Source of the DNA: a bacterium
GTDB taxonomy: Bacteria > Sysuimicrobiota > Sysuimicrobiia > Sysuimicrobiales > Segetimicrobiaceae
Direction: 5' to 3'
Assembly: GCA_035691305.1 (NCBI GenBank)
Contig: DASSJF010000014.1
Location: 1-57,357, forward strand
DNA length: 57,357 nucleotides
Part shown: piece by piece, positions 39,738 through 47,556 of the stretch
Layout: each line of letters begins with the position of its first letter
Position numbering within the stretch: the first letter of the stretch is position 1
Translations under genes and position numbers: made by a program
Notes under the pieces: generated by a model
What the model was told of the DNA's origin: nothing
The model's database searches: none
What the model saw: the letters and a program-made list of their open reading frames with translations, nothing else

Positions 39738-40607
39738 CTAAAAGAATTCCCGCCGCAGCGCGTCCGCCTGAGCCGACGTGAGCGGCGCGAGCGTGCGCTT
39801 CGCGACCGGACCAACCTTCAGCTCGCTGACCTGGTCCTCGTACGTCGGCTCGCCCTGGACCTGGTAGAAGATGCCGATCGGGATCTTGTCGCCCCATTCG
39901 TGCGCCTTGTGCCAGGCGGCGGTGCGGTCCGTCGGGTCGTGGCCGGCCTCGTCGAGCTTGTACACACGCTCGCGGTAAAAATCGTAGGTGTTGATCTTGT
40001 TGTAGATGACGCAGGGCTGCAGCACGTCGACGAGCGCGTAGCCCTTGTGGTGGATCGCCGCCATGATCAGTTTCGCGAGGTGCTTCGGATCGCCGGAGAA
40101 GCCGCGCGCCACGAAGGTTGCCCCGCCGTTGATCGCCGTCGACAGCGGGTTGAACGCGACCTCGATGCTGCCCTCCGGCGTGGTGCTCGTCTGGAAGCCG
40201 CGGGGGCTCGTCGGCGCGTACTGGCCCTTCGTCAGGCCGTAGACCATGTTGTTTTCGGCGATGTGGACGATGTCGGAGTTGCGGCGCAGCACGTTCATGA
40301 AGTGGTTGCCGCCGATACCGTAACCGTCGCCGTCGCCGGTCACGCAGATCACGTGCAGGTCGTGGTTGGCGAGCTTGGCGCCCATCGCGATCGGCAGCGA
40401 CCGGCCGTGGATGGTCGTGAACGCGTTGGCGTTCAGGTAATCCGGCAGCTTGCTGCCGCAGCCGATGCCCGAGTAGAACATGACCTCGTTGGGACGAATC
40501 TCCAGCTGCGCGAGCGCACTCTTGACCGCGTTGAGGATGCCGTAGTCCCCGCAGCCGGGGCACCACGTCACCTTGATGGCGTTGTTGTAGAGCTTCTGAT
40601 CAAGCAT
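39738..40607 (-). CDS. 2-oxoacid:ferredoxin oxidoreductase, beta subunit
   Basis: The 289-residue thiamine-diphosphate subunit has WCPGCGDYGILNAVKSAL, SGIGCGSKLPDYL, THGR-like TIHGRSLPIAMG, the TPP/Mg site VICVTGDGDGYGIGGNHF, and NMVYGLTKGQYAPTSPRGF. The four conserved Cys positions ligate the [4Fe-4S] cluster. The enzyme decarboxylates 2-oxoglutarate or pyruvate with reduction of ferredoxin. 2-Oxoglutarate (KorB-like) is more likely than pyruvate because the partner is a fused gamma-alpha subunit. It overlaps that subunit gene by 8 bp. Confidence 0.92.
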   Translation of the reverse strand: MLDQKLYNNAIKVTWCPGCGDYGILNAVKSALAQLEIRPNEVMFYSGIGCGSKLPDYLNANAFTTIHGRSLPIAMGAKLANHDLHVICVTGDGDGYGIGGNHFMNVLRRNSDIVHIAENNMVYGLTKGQYAPTSPRGFQTSTTPEGSIEVAFNPLSTAINGGATFVARGFSGDPKHLAKLIMAAIHHKGYALVDVLQPCVIYNKINTYDFYRERVYKLDEAGHDPTDRTAAWHKAHEWGDKIPIGIFYQVQGEPTYEDQVSELKVGPVAKRTLAPLTSAQADALRREFF

Positions 40608-42366
40608 GGACCTTGGCCTCCTCGAGCTGCGCCAGAATGTACTCGGCGGACAGCGGGCGGCCGTCCCACCGCAGGATCATCTTGTCGGCCTTCCGGCCGG
40701 TCATCGCCCTGATGAGCTGCGCGAACTGGCCGGTCTGGTTGCCCTCCACCGCGACCAGCTGCCGCGCCGCCTCGATCAGCGGCGCCGCCTTCTTCTCCGG
40801 GAAGGGCCAGATGTCGCTGAAGTGCAGCAGGTTGGCGCGGCGGCCCTTGGCGTTGAGCAGGTCGACCGCCTCGCGCGTCGCGCCGTAGGTCGCCCCCCAG
40901 CCCATCAGCGTGATCTCCGCGCGCTCGGGCCCGTAGAGCGCCGGGGCCTTGAGGTCTTCCGCGATGTTGTGGAACTTGCGCATGCGCTTGCCGGCCATCT
41001 TCAGGCGGTTCGCGGCGTCCTCGTCCTCGAAATGGCCGTACTCGTCGTGCTCGTCGCTGCACGCCTGCTGCACGGCCTTGGGGTGCCCCGCGAACGCCCG
41101 AGGCGACACGCCGCTCGGCGTGTCCATGTAGCGCAGGTACGGCCCCGCGAGCTTGTCCAGCTGCGCCGGCGTCAGCAGCTCGCCACGGTCGATCGCGACC
41201 TTCTCGATCGGAAACTCCGACGGGGCAAGCGTCCGCATCGTGTTGGTCAGATAGAACTCCGTCATCACGATCACGGGACACTGCCACTTCTCGGCCAGGT
41301 TGAACGCCCGGACGGACGCGTCGAAACACTCCTCCTGAGTCCCGGGCGCCAGAACGATCCGCGGGAACTCGCCCTGGCTCGCGAAGAGCGCGAACAGCAG
41401 GTCGCCCTGCTCCGTCTTGGTCGGCATGCCGGTCGACGGCCCCGGCCGCTGCGCCTCGATGATCACGACCGGCACCTCCGCCATGCCGGCGAGGCCGAGC
41501 GCCTCCGCCATCAGCGCGAAGCCGCCGCCGCTCGTCGCGGTCATCGACCGCGCGCCGACGTTGCCGGCGCCGATCGCGAAGCAGATCGCCGCGATCTCGT
41601 CTTCGGTCTGCTTGATCACGATGTCGTATTTCTTGGCGTGCGCGGCCATGAACTCGAGGACCGAACTGGCCGGCGTCATCGGATACCCCGACATGAACCG
41701 GCACCCCGCGGCGATCGCGCCGACCGCGAGCGCCTGGTTGCCGTTGATCAGCATCCGGTCGGACCGGTCCGTGAGCGGGCTGACCTTCCAGTCAAACGAC
41801 TTGGCGTAGCGCTCGGTCGCGATCCGGTAGCCTTCCCGCGCGACTTTGAGGTTGCCCTCGACCACCGCGTCGCCCTTGCGCTTGAAATTCCTCGTGATGA
41901 CGTCGGCGATGAACTCGAACGGATACTCCACGATGCCGGCGAGCGCCCCGAGCCCGCAGGTGTTGGCCATGATCTTGTTGCCGCCGAGCTCTTGGGCGAT
42001 CTTGGAGAGCGGCAGGCTGAACAGCTGCGCGCCGCGCCGGACCGCCGCGGCCGTGTCGACCTTGAGGCCCTCGTCGAAGACCAGCGCGCCGCCCTGCACG
42101 ACGTGCTCCCCGTAGTCGGTGATCGCCTCCGGGCTGAAGGCCAGCAGCACCTGGACGCCCTCGTGGTGGCTCCAAAGCGGGCGCTCGGAGACGCGGATCT
42201 GGAAGAAGTTCAACCCGCCGCGAATGCGGGACATGTACTCGGGATAGGTATGCAGCCAGAGCCCCCCGTGGCTGAGGGCCTGCGCGAACCCGGCGCCGCC
42301 GGACTCCACGCCCTGGCCGGCCTCTCCTGCGAGTCGGATCGATAGATCGTTGACGAGCTTAGCCAC
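40600..42366 (-). CDS. 2-oxoacid:ferredoxin oxidoreductase, fused gamma-alpha subunit
   Basis: The N-terminal gamma domain (DLSIRLAGEAGQGVESGGAG, MSRIRGGLNFFQIR, GGNKIMANTCGLGAL) is joined at about residue 190 to the alpha domain (LINGNQALAVGAIAAGCRFM, GYPMTPASSVLEFMAAHAKK, VEGNQTGQFAQLIRAMTG). Together with the beta subunit it forms the ferredoxin-reducing enzyme of central carbon metabolism. The 588-residue length fits KorA-type gamma-alpha fusions. The ferredoxin-NADP reductase at 54617 could use its electrons. Transcription likely starts upstream of mrp; the 81-bp gap before it shows no promoter that I trust. Confidence 0.92.
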   Translation of the reverse strand: MAKLVNDLSIRLAGEAGQGVESGGAGFAQALSHGGLWLHTYPEYMSRIRGGLNFFQIRVSERPLWSHHEGVQVLLAFSPEAITDYGEHVVQGGALVFDEGLKVDTAAAVRRGAQLFSLPLSKIAQELGGNKIMANTCGLGALAGIVEYPFEFIADVITRNFKRKGDAVVEGNLKVAREGYRIATERYAKSFDWKVSPLTDRSDRMLINGNQALAVGAIAAGCRFMSGYPMTPASSVLEFMAAHAKKYDIVIKQTEDEIAAICFAIGAGNVGARSMTATSGGGFALMAEALGLAGMAEVPVVIIEAQRPGPSTGMPTKTEQGDLLFALFASQGEFPRIVLAPGTQEECFDASVRAFNLAEKWQCPVIVMTEFYLTNTMRTLAPSEFPIEKVAIDRGELLTPAQLDKLAGPYLRYMDTPSGVSPRAFAGHPKAVQQACSDEHDEYGHFEDEDAANRLKMAGKRMRKFHNIAEDLKAPALYGPERAEITLMGWGATYGATREAVDLLNAKGRRANLLHFSDIWPFPEKKAAPLIEAARQLVAVEGNQTGQFAQLIRAMTGRKADKMILRWDGRPLSAEYILAQLEEAKVHA

Positions 42367-42447
42367 GCCGCTTCACCCCCGTTGAAGGTTGGGCGTCCCG
42401 CCCCGAAAACTCCGCCCTCATGGAACGGCCCGGGACGGTCCGCCCGC

Positions 42448-43266
42448 TCACTTTCGCTCTTCTTCCTCCTGCCACATCGCCTCGAGCCGGCGATACTTCT
42501 CGGGAAACTCGCCGGTATAACGCAGGTACGCCGGAATCGGATACCGGACGCCGCCGCGCTGCGTCCCCCGCAGGCCCTCGACCAGTTCGCCCGCGAGGGC
42601 CCACGGAAACGCGAACGCCATCTCGTGGTCCTCCGTCTGGCCGAAAACACGGTCGCCGTAGCAGGGCAGGATGACCTGCGGCTCTCCGCTCTGCATCGTC
42701 TCGATCACCGCGTCCGCGCAGTCGAGCCGCGCGGAGAAGCTGCTGCGCAGCCGGCCGCCCCGCCGGTACAGCGCGGCGGCGACAAGCCGCATCACCTGCG
42801 CCGAGTTGCCGTACATGAGGCCGACGGCCGGCTCGAAGGTGGCGCGGCCGAGCGGCGCCACCAGGATCCGGTCGTACTCGCCGAGCGTAAACTTCGGCAC
42901 CTCGGCCTCGGTCCTCACGGCGGCTTCCGGCGTTCCCACGTACATGCCGCACGCCAGGTTCCCCTCGGCATAGTACGGGAGCACCGGCTCGAACCCGAAC
43001 GCCGTCTTCGCAAGCGGACAACTGAGATCGTCGCGGCCGACGGCGAGCGCCCAGCCGTAGCGGCGGGCGATCGAAAACGTCTGGCAGATCGCGACCTTGA
43101 TGCCCATCTCCGACGGGGTGCGGACCTTGTCCGGCAGCGCCTCGCCGGCGCGCAGCATCCGGATCGCCAGCGGAAACGTCTGGGGCCGGACGTGCTGCTC
43201 GATCTCGGTGTTGACCTGCGCGGGGGTCGGCCCCGCGGTGGATTCCGTCTTCGCGCCGCCGTTCAT
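42448..43266 (-). CDS. DUF169-family protein
   Basis: ATG at 43266 overlaps the Mrp stop (ATGA), giving 272 residues. Characteristic DUF169 blocks are GIKVAICQTFSIARRYGWAL, DDLSCPLAKTAFGF, GEYDRILVAPLGRATFEPAV, LMYGNSAQVMRLVAAALYR, SARLDCADAVIETM and PCYGDRVFGQTEDHEMAF. Several conserved Cys (in ICQ, SCPL, LACGMY, LDCADA, PCYGD) could bind a metal or cluster. The family is widespread in anaerobes and archaea and has no firmly established function. Tight coupling with the Fe-S carrier Mrp hints at a cluster protein; this is inference. Confidence 0.8.
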   Translation of the reverse strand: MNGGAKTESTAGPTPAQVNTEIEQHVRPQTFPLAIRMLRAGEALPDKVRTPSEMGIKVAICQTFSIARRYGWALAVGRDDLSCPLAKTAFGFEPVLPYYAEGNLACGMYVGTPEAAVRTEAEVPKFTLGEYDRILVAPLGRATFEPAVGLMYGNSAQVMRLVAAALYRRGGRLRSSFSARLDCADAVIETMQSGEPQVILPCYGDRVFGQTEDHEMAFAFPWALAGELVEGLRGTQRGGVRYPIPAYLRYTGEFPEKYRRLEAMWQEEEERK

Positions 43267-44342
43267 TCGGCCTTGAGCAGCGCGTCGGCGATCTCGTAGA
43301 AGACACGCGCCGACGCGGCGTCCGGCGCGGCGGCGGTCACCGGCTGCCCCCGGTCCCCGGCCTCGCGGATCGCGGGGTCGAGCGGGATCTGGCCGAGCAG
43401 CGGCGCGTGCACGAGGCCCGCCAGCCGTTCGCCGCCGCCGCGCCCGAAGATGTAGACGGGCTCGGCGCCCGGCGCCGGCAGAAAGTACGACATGTTCTCG
43501 ACCACGCCGACCACGGGGGTGTTGACCTTTTCCGCCATCCGCCCGGCGCGGTAGGCCACGCCGGTCGCGGTCTCCTGCGGCGTGGTGACGATCAGCATCT
43601 CGGCCCGCGGCAACGTCTGCGCGATCGTCAGCGAGACGTCGCCCGTCCCGGGCGGCAGGTCGATCAGCAGATCCTCGACGTCGCCCCAGTACACCTCGCC
43701 GAGGAACGTCGTGATCGCCTTGTGCAGCATCGGCCCGCGCCACATCACGGCTTCGTTCTCGTCGACCATGAAGCCGATCGACATCACGCGCACGCCGAAG
43801 CGCTCGAGCGGGATGATCATCTGGTCGATGATGGTCGGCTTGCCGTTGATGCCGAGCATCCTCGGGACGCTGAACCCGTAGACGTCCGCGTCGACGATGC
43901 CCACCTTGCGCCCGCGCCGCGCAAGCGCGACGGCCAGGTTGGTCGTGACCGTGGACTTGCCCACCCCGCCCTTGCCGCTCGCGATCGTGAGAATGCGCGT
44001 CGTGGAGGTCGGGGACAAGAGCGGCGACTGCTTCTGCGGTCCCGGCCGCAGCCGGCCGATGAGGGCCTGGCGCTGCTCCTGGGTCATCACGCCCAGCTGG
44101 ACGTCGACGCTGTCCACGCCGGGCAGAGCCCGGACCTTGTCGCGGATCGAATCGGTGATCGTCTCGCGGAGCGGACACCCGCTGATCGTCAGCAGCGCGT
44201 CGACCTTGACCGCGCCGCCGCGAATCTGGACGTCCTTCACCATGTCGAGCTCGACGATGCTCTTATGGAGCTCCGGATCCATGACGTCGCGGAGCGCTTC
44301 GAGCACCTGCTCGCGCGTCACCGCGATGGACCGCGTCGCCAT
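43263..44342 (-). CDS. Mrp/NBP35-type Fe-S cluster carrier ATPase (ApbC-like)
   Basis: 359 residues: an N-terminal MIP18/DUF59 domain (EALRDVMDPELHKSIVELDM, TISGCPLRETI) followed by the ParA-like ATPase with the deviant Walker A GKGGVGKST near residue 130, and LIDLPPGTGDVSLT. Such proteins hold and deliver [4Fe-4S] clusters. The C-terminal CxxC seen in E. coli Mrp is absent (VENMSYFLPAPGAEP), as in some other bacterial versions. AGGAGG lies six bases before the ATG. Its transcript likely starts at a TTGACA/TATTCT promoter with a Fur-like box. Confidence 0.9.
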   Translation of the reverse strand: MATRSIAVTREQVLEALRDVMDPELHKSIVELDMVKDVQIRGGAVKVDALLTISGCPLRETITDSIRDKVRALPGVDSVDVQLGVMTQEQRQALIGRLRPGPQKQSPLLSPTSTTRILTIASGKGGVGKSTVTTNLAVALARRGRKVGIVDADVYGFSVPRMLGINGKPTIIDQMIIPLERFGVRVMSIGFMVDENEAVMWRGPMLHKAITTFLGEVYWGDVEDLLIDLPPGTGDVSLTIAQTLPRAEMLIVTTPQETATGVAYRAGRMAEKVNTPVVGVVENMSYFLPAPGAEPVYIFGRGGGERLAGLVHAPLLGQIPLDPAIREAGDRGQPVTAAAPDAASARVFYEIADALLKAE

Positions 44343-44491
44343 TCCGTGCCTCCTCGTGTTTCTACCGTCTCACCGGGCGCCCGCGCCCATGCCGCACCGC
44401 GCGCCTGCTTCCCGGCGCACGCTCTCGCTCTTCCCAAGCACGGGAACGGCGGCCGGGGTTGCTGCGCGTCGGGGCGCACCGACCGGACCGG

Positions 44492-44506
44492 TGAGAACAA
44501 TTCTCA
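44492..44506 (-). promoter_or_regulatory. Fur-type inverted repeat (7-1-7-like operator) upstream of mrp
   Basis: TGAGAACAATTCTCA is a perfect 6-bp inverted repeat with a 3-base centre. On the minus strand it reads TGAGAATTGTTCTCA, matching 11 positions of the Fur/PerR consensus TGATAATNATTATCA. It begins about four bases after the predicted transcript start of mrp, a position where bound repressor would block RNA polymerase. Confidence 0.55.
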
Positions 44507-44516
44507 GCCTAGAACC

Positions 44517-44546
44517 AGAATAGTGTCGGGACAACGGCCTTGTCAA
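44517..44546 (-). promoter_or_regulatory. TTGACA-N18-TATTCT promoter of the mrp operon
   Basis: On the minus strand TTGACA (44546-44541), an 18-base spacer and TATTCT (44522-44517). It implies a 5' leader of about 165 bases before the Mrp ATG, containing the Fur-like box at its start and AGGAGG at its end. Confidence 0.6.
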
Positions 44547-44576
44547 TAAGACCATTGACCGGATGGGGATGAGATG

Positions 44577-45521
44577 TCAGGAATCGTCGGCCGGACCCGA
44601 CGCGGGCCCACCGGCAGAGCCGCCTCCGGCGCTGCCCCGCCCGCGACGCCGCCGCCGACGTCTGCGGCGCGGCCCCTGGCCAGACGCGTCTCCGGCCGGC
44701 GTCTGCGCATGCGAATCGCCCGTCGCGGCATCGTGCGGCGGGCCACCCGTCTCCGGCGATTGCGGCGCCCCCGCCGGACGCTGTGACGCCGAGAATCGCT
44801 GCGGACGCGGTCTTCGCTGGGGAAACGGACGCCGCGGCCGCCGCGGGGCCGGTCCGGTGTTCGCCGCGGGTTCAACGGCGGCCCGCCCATCGACTGCCGC
44901 GCCGCCGGCCCCCGCCTCGGCGGCCGCGCGATCGTCCCTCGCGGCGTCTGCCGACGCGATCGCATCCTCGGCCGCGGCATCCGCGGCCTCGGCGTCCGCA
45001 TCACCGGGAGTGGCGGCCTCTTTCGCCGCGGGCCGCGGGCGCCGCGACGGCGCGCGCCGCTCGGCGGCGAGGCGCAGCCGGTCCAGCATCCGCTCGACGT
45101 ACTGGATGAGGAAATGCTTCGCCGCCTCGTCCGAGAGCATCGGAATACCGGGATCGGCTTCAACCCGGCAGGTGAGCACTGCGCCGTCCTCGTCGGTCTC
45201 GATCTTGAACCACTGGGAAAACCCCCGCAGCGTCCCGCGCACCTGCGTGATCTCGAGACTGTGCGGCGCGCGGGCCGCCGTGCGGACCACCGCCTCGACC
45301 GGCAGGCCCGCGAAATAACCCCGCAGCGTGATCAGCGGCTCCCCCCCGGCGGGGACTGGTCCGCGGGATGCGCGGGCATCGGCGCCTCGCCGGTCCTCGA
45401 GATCGCCGGACAGCCACAGCGGCCCGCCGTACCGGGGCAGGTGTTCCGGGTGCGCCAGAAACGCAAACACGTGCTCTCGCGAGGCGCGCAGCAGGCGGTG
45501 CGCCTCGACGACGATGACGAG
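44577..45521 (-). CDS. SRPBCC-domain protein with long Arg/Pro/Gly-rich disordered tail; start codon unclear
   Basis: Residues about 1-175 look like a START/SRPBCC lipid-binding helix-grip fold (VEAHRLLRASREHVFAFL, PEHLPRYGGPLWL, ITQVRGTLRGFSQWFKIETD, MLSDEAAKHFLIQYVERMLD). The remaining 130-140 residues are low complexity, Ala/Asp-rich then Arg/Pro-rich, ending with a run of Arg and Gly, as in nucleic-acid-binding tails. No ATG, GTG or TTG exists between the MetE stop (45539) and the conserved N-terminal strand. The first in-frame GTG, at 45470, would cut off that strand. Start is therefore marked at the beginning of the conserved region. Confidence 0.6.
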   Translation of the reverse strand, partial: LVIVVEAHRLLRASREHVFAFLAHPEHLPRYGGPLWLSGDLEDRRGADARASRGPVPAGGEPLITLRGYFAGLPVEAVVRTAARAPHSLEITQVRGTLRGFSQWFKIETDEDGAVLTCRVEADPGIPMLSDEAAKHFLIQYVERMLDRLRLAAERRAPSRRPRPAAKEAATPGDADAEAADAAAEDAIASADAARDDRAAAEAGAGGAAVDGRAAVEPAANTGPAPRRPRRPFPQRRPRPQRFSASQRPAGAPQSPETGGPPHDAATGDSHAQTPAGDASGQGPRRRRRRRRRGRGSAGGGSAGGPASGPADDS

Positions 45522-45538
45522 CGGCGGGACGGGCGGAG

Positions 45539-46540
45539 CTATGCGCCGAGCTCCTTCCGGACGCGCTTGGTGCCCTCGACCATCGACGCGAGCTTCGCCG
45601 TCGTCTCGTCGATCGTGCGGGTCTTGAGCCCGCAGTCGGGCGACACCTGGATCTGCTTGGCCGGGATCACGTCGAGCGTCCGGCGGATGCCGTCGACGAC
45701 CTCCTCCGGCGTCTCCGCACGATGGCTGTGCGCGTCGAGCACGCCGAGCCCGATGTCCTTGGTAAAGCGCGGCGAGCGGAACGTCTCGAGCAGCGCGAAG
45801 TCCTCGTTCTTGAGCGCGAGGTCGATCTGGTTGACGGCGAGGCGCAGCATCGCCGGATAGATCTTCGGCACGTCGCCGTAGCAGACGTGGGTGATCGTGT
45901 ACGTTTTGAGGCCGCTCGTCACGACCTCCATCGCTTCCACGGCGAGGTCGAAGTCCTCGTCCGGGCGCGTGTGGATCGCCGGCTCGTCGATCTGGATGTA
46001 GCGTGCGCCTGCCCGCTCCAGGTCGACCGCCTCGTCGTGGATCGCCCGGGCCAGCTCCATCACGAGCTCCCGCCGCGACGGGTAGTACTCGTTGAACGAC
46101 CACTCCGCGATCGTGTACGGCCCGGTCAGCATGCCCTTGACGGGCCGCGCCGTGAGCCCCTGCGAGAACTTGTACCAGTCCACCGTAAGCGGCCCGCGCC
46201 GGCCCACCGGCCGGACGACGACCGGCTTCGGGTAGTAGCGGTTGCCGTACGATCGCACGAGCCCGGCGATCTCGAAGCCGTCCATCTGGTCGGCGAAGAA
46301 CGCGACCATGTCGCCGCGGTACATCTCGCCGTCGACCAGGATGTCGATGTCGAGCTCCTCCTGGCGGCGGATCCACTCCTCGGTGGCGCGGCGCTCGAGC
46401 GTGGCGAGCTCCGCCGCCGGCATCTGCTTGCGCGCGACCTTCCGGCGCGCCTCGAGGAGATACGGGGGCTTCGGGAAGCTCCCGACGGTCGTCGTCGGCA
46501 GGAGCGTCGCGACGGCCGTGGGCGCGGCGGACGGGGTCAT
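45539..46540 (-). CDS. MetE-type (cobalamin-independent methionine synthase C-terminal-like) barrel with zinc motif
   Basis: 333 residues, a single MetE C-terminal-type barrel: TTVGSFPKPPYLLEAR, TGPYTIAEWSF, ARYIQIDEPAIHTR, ITHVCYGDVP (His and Cys zinc ligands) and VSPDCGLKTRTIDET (third ligand Cys). The Glu ligand of E. coli MetE (TIETS) seems to be Ala here (DLALKNED). Length equals one domain, as in core-MetE proteins of archaea and some bacteria that may use methylcobalamin instead of methyl-folate. It overlaps the following-in-window gene 46537-47511 by 4 bp, so both are translated together. Confidence 0.85.
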   Translation of the reverse strand: MTPSAAPTAVATLLPTTTVGSFPKPPYLLEARRKVARKQMPAAELATLERRATEEWIRRQEELDIDILVDGEMYRGDMVAFFADQMDGFEIAGLVRSYGNRYYPKPVVVRPVGRRGPLTVDWYKFSQGLTARPVKGMLTGPYTIAEWSFNEYYPSRRELVMELARAIHDEAVDLERAGARYIQIDEPAIHTRPDEDFDLAVEAMEVVTSGLKTYTITHVCYGDVPKIYPAMLRLAVNQIDLALKNEDFALLETFRSPRFTKDIGLGVLDAHSHRAETPEEVVDGIRRTLDVIPAKQIQVSPDCGLKTRTIDETTAKLASMVEGTKRVRKELGA

Positions 46541-47511
46541 GCGGCACCTCCGTTGGCGAGACGAACTCCGGATACCAGGGTCTCGAGCTTCTTCCTGGCG
46601 ACGCGCCGCGGCAGAAACTCGAGCCCGGCGCTCGGTCCGACCTGCAGTGTCTCCGCGGGGGCGATCTCCGCGGCCTTGCGAGTCTGCGCGGCGATCTCCT
46701 CCGGCGACTCAAGCCGGGTGTTGCGGGCGTCGAGCAGCCCGGCCCCCAGAGCCTTCGTGAACCGCGCGCGGCGCAAAATCTCCCAGTTGCGCGGACCGGC
46801 GACCAAGTCGACGCCGATGATGTCGACCGGGAGGTCCAGGATCGCCGGATAGAGCCCGTCGAGATGGCCGAAGTAGGTGTAGAGGGCGCGGGTCGCCGTA
46901 ATCCCATCCCACAGCGCGTTCGACGCCCGACGGAACAGCGGGAACCGGTCCCGCCGCGTCAGCAGCCCCGGCTCGTCGACCTGGATCACGGCCGCGCCCG
47001 CGGCGGCGAGCGCGCGCAGTTCCTGGTTGAGCGCCGACGCCAGCGCCATGACGAACTGGTCGAGGTTTCCGTAGAACTCGTCCTTGCTCAACACCGCGAG
47101 CGTGAACGGCCCGGTGACGACGGGCTTCACGGGCCGGGTGCTGTGCGACGCGGCGAACTGATAGTCGGCCACCGTGATCGGCGCCCGCCACGACACTTCG
47201 GCCGTCGCGACCGGCTGGCGATAGTAGACGTTGGTGTCGAAGTAGCGCTGCAGGCCGTTGACCGTGAAGCCGTGCAGACCGCGGGCGAAATACGTGAAGC
47301 CGTCCTCCCAGCGGATCTGCCCGTCGGTGAGAAGTTCGACCCCGGCGTCGGCCTGCTCGCGCAGCACCTCGGCGGTCACGTCGTCTTCGACCTTGTGGAG
47401 GTCCTCCCCGGTGATCTCGCCGCGCTGTAGCTTCTCCACGCTGGACCGCCAGCGGCCGGGCGCCGGCGGATCTGGAATCTTCGGATAACTGCCGACCACC
47501 GTCGTCTTCAC
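46537..47511 (-). CDS. MetE-like barrel lacking the zinc ligands
   Basis: The GTG at 47511 (KTTVVGSYPKIP) is preferred to GTGs at 47520 and 47526 because it opens on the first strand and follows a G-rich ribosome-site region. The product is about 324 residues: TGPFTLAVLSKDEF, AVIQVDEPGLLTR. The zinc region reads LYTYFGHLDG instead of T-H-x-C, and GPSAGLEFLPRR instead of x-P-D-C-G-L, so His and both Cys ligands are gone. It precedes the zinc-containing barrel in the same operon, resembling the two halves of MetE as separate chains. A role as a structural or substrate-binding partner is inferred. Confidence 0.78.
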   Translation of the reverse strand: MKTTVVGSYPKIPDPPAPGRWRSSVEKLQRGEITGEDLHKVEDDVTAEVLREQADAGVELLTDGQIRWEDGFTYFARGLHGFTVNGLQRYFDTNVYYRQPVATAEVSWRAPITVADYQFAASHSTRPVKPVVTGPFTLAVLSKDEFYGNLDQFVMALASALNQELRALAAAGAAVIQVDEPGLLTRRDRFPLFRRASNALWDGITATRALYTYFGHLDGLYPAILDLPVDIIGVDLVAGPRNWEILRRARFTKALGAGLLDARNTRLESPEEIAAQTRKAAEIAPAETLQVGPSAGLEFLPRRVARKKLETLVSGVRLANGGAA

Positions 47512-47556
47512 TCGGTGCACCCCCACCCCGTGATCGTCCGGCCTGCGGCGCGCGCC

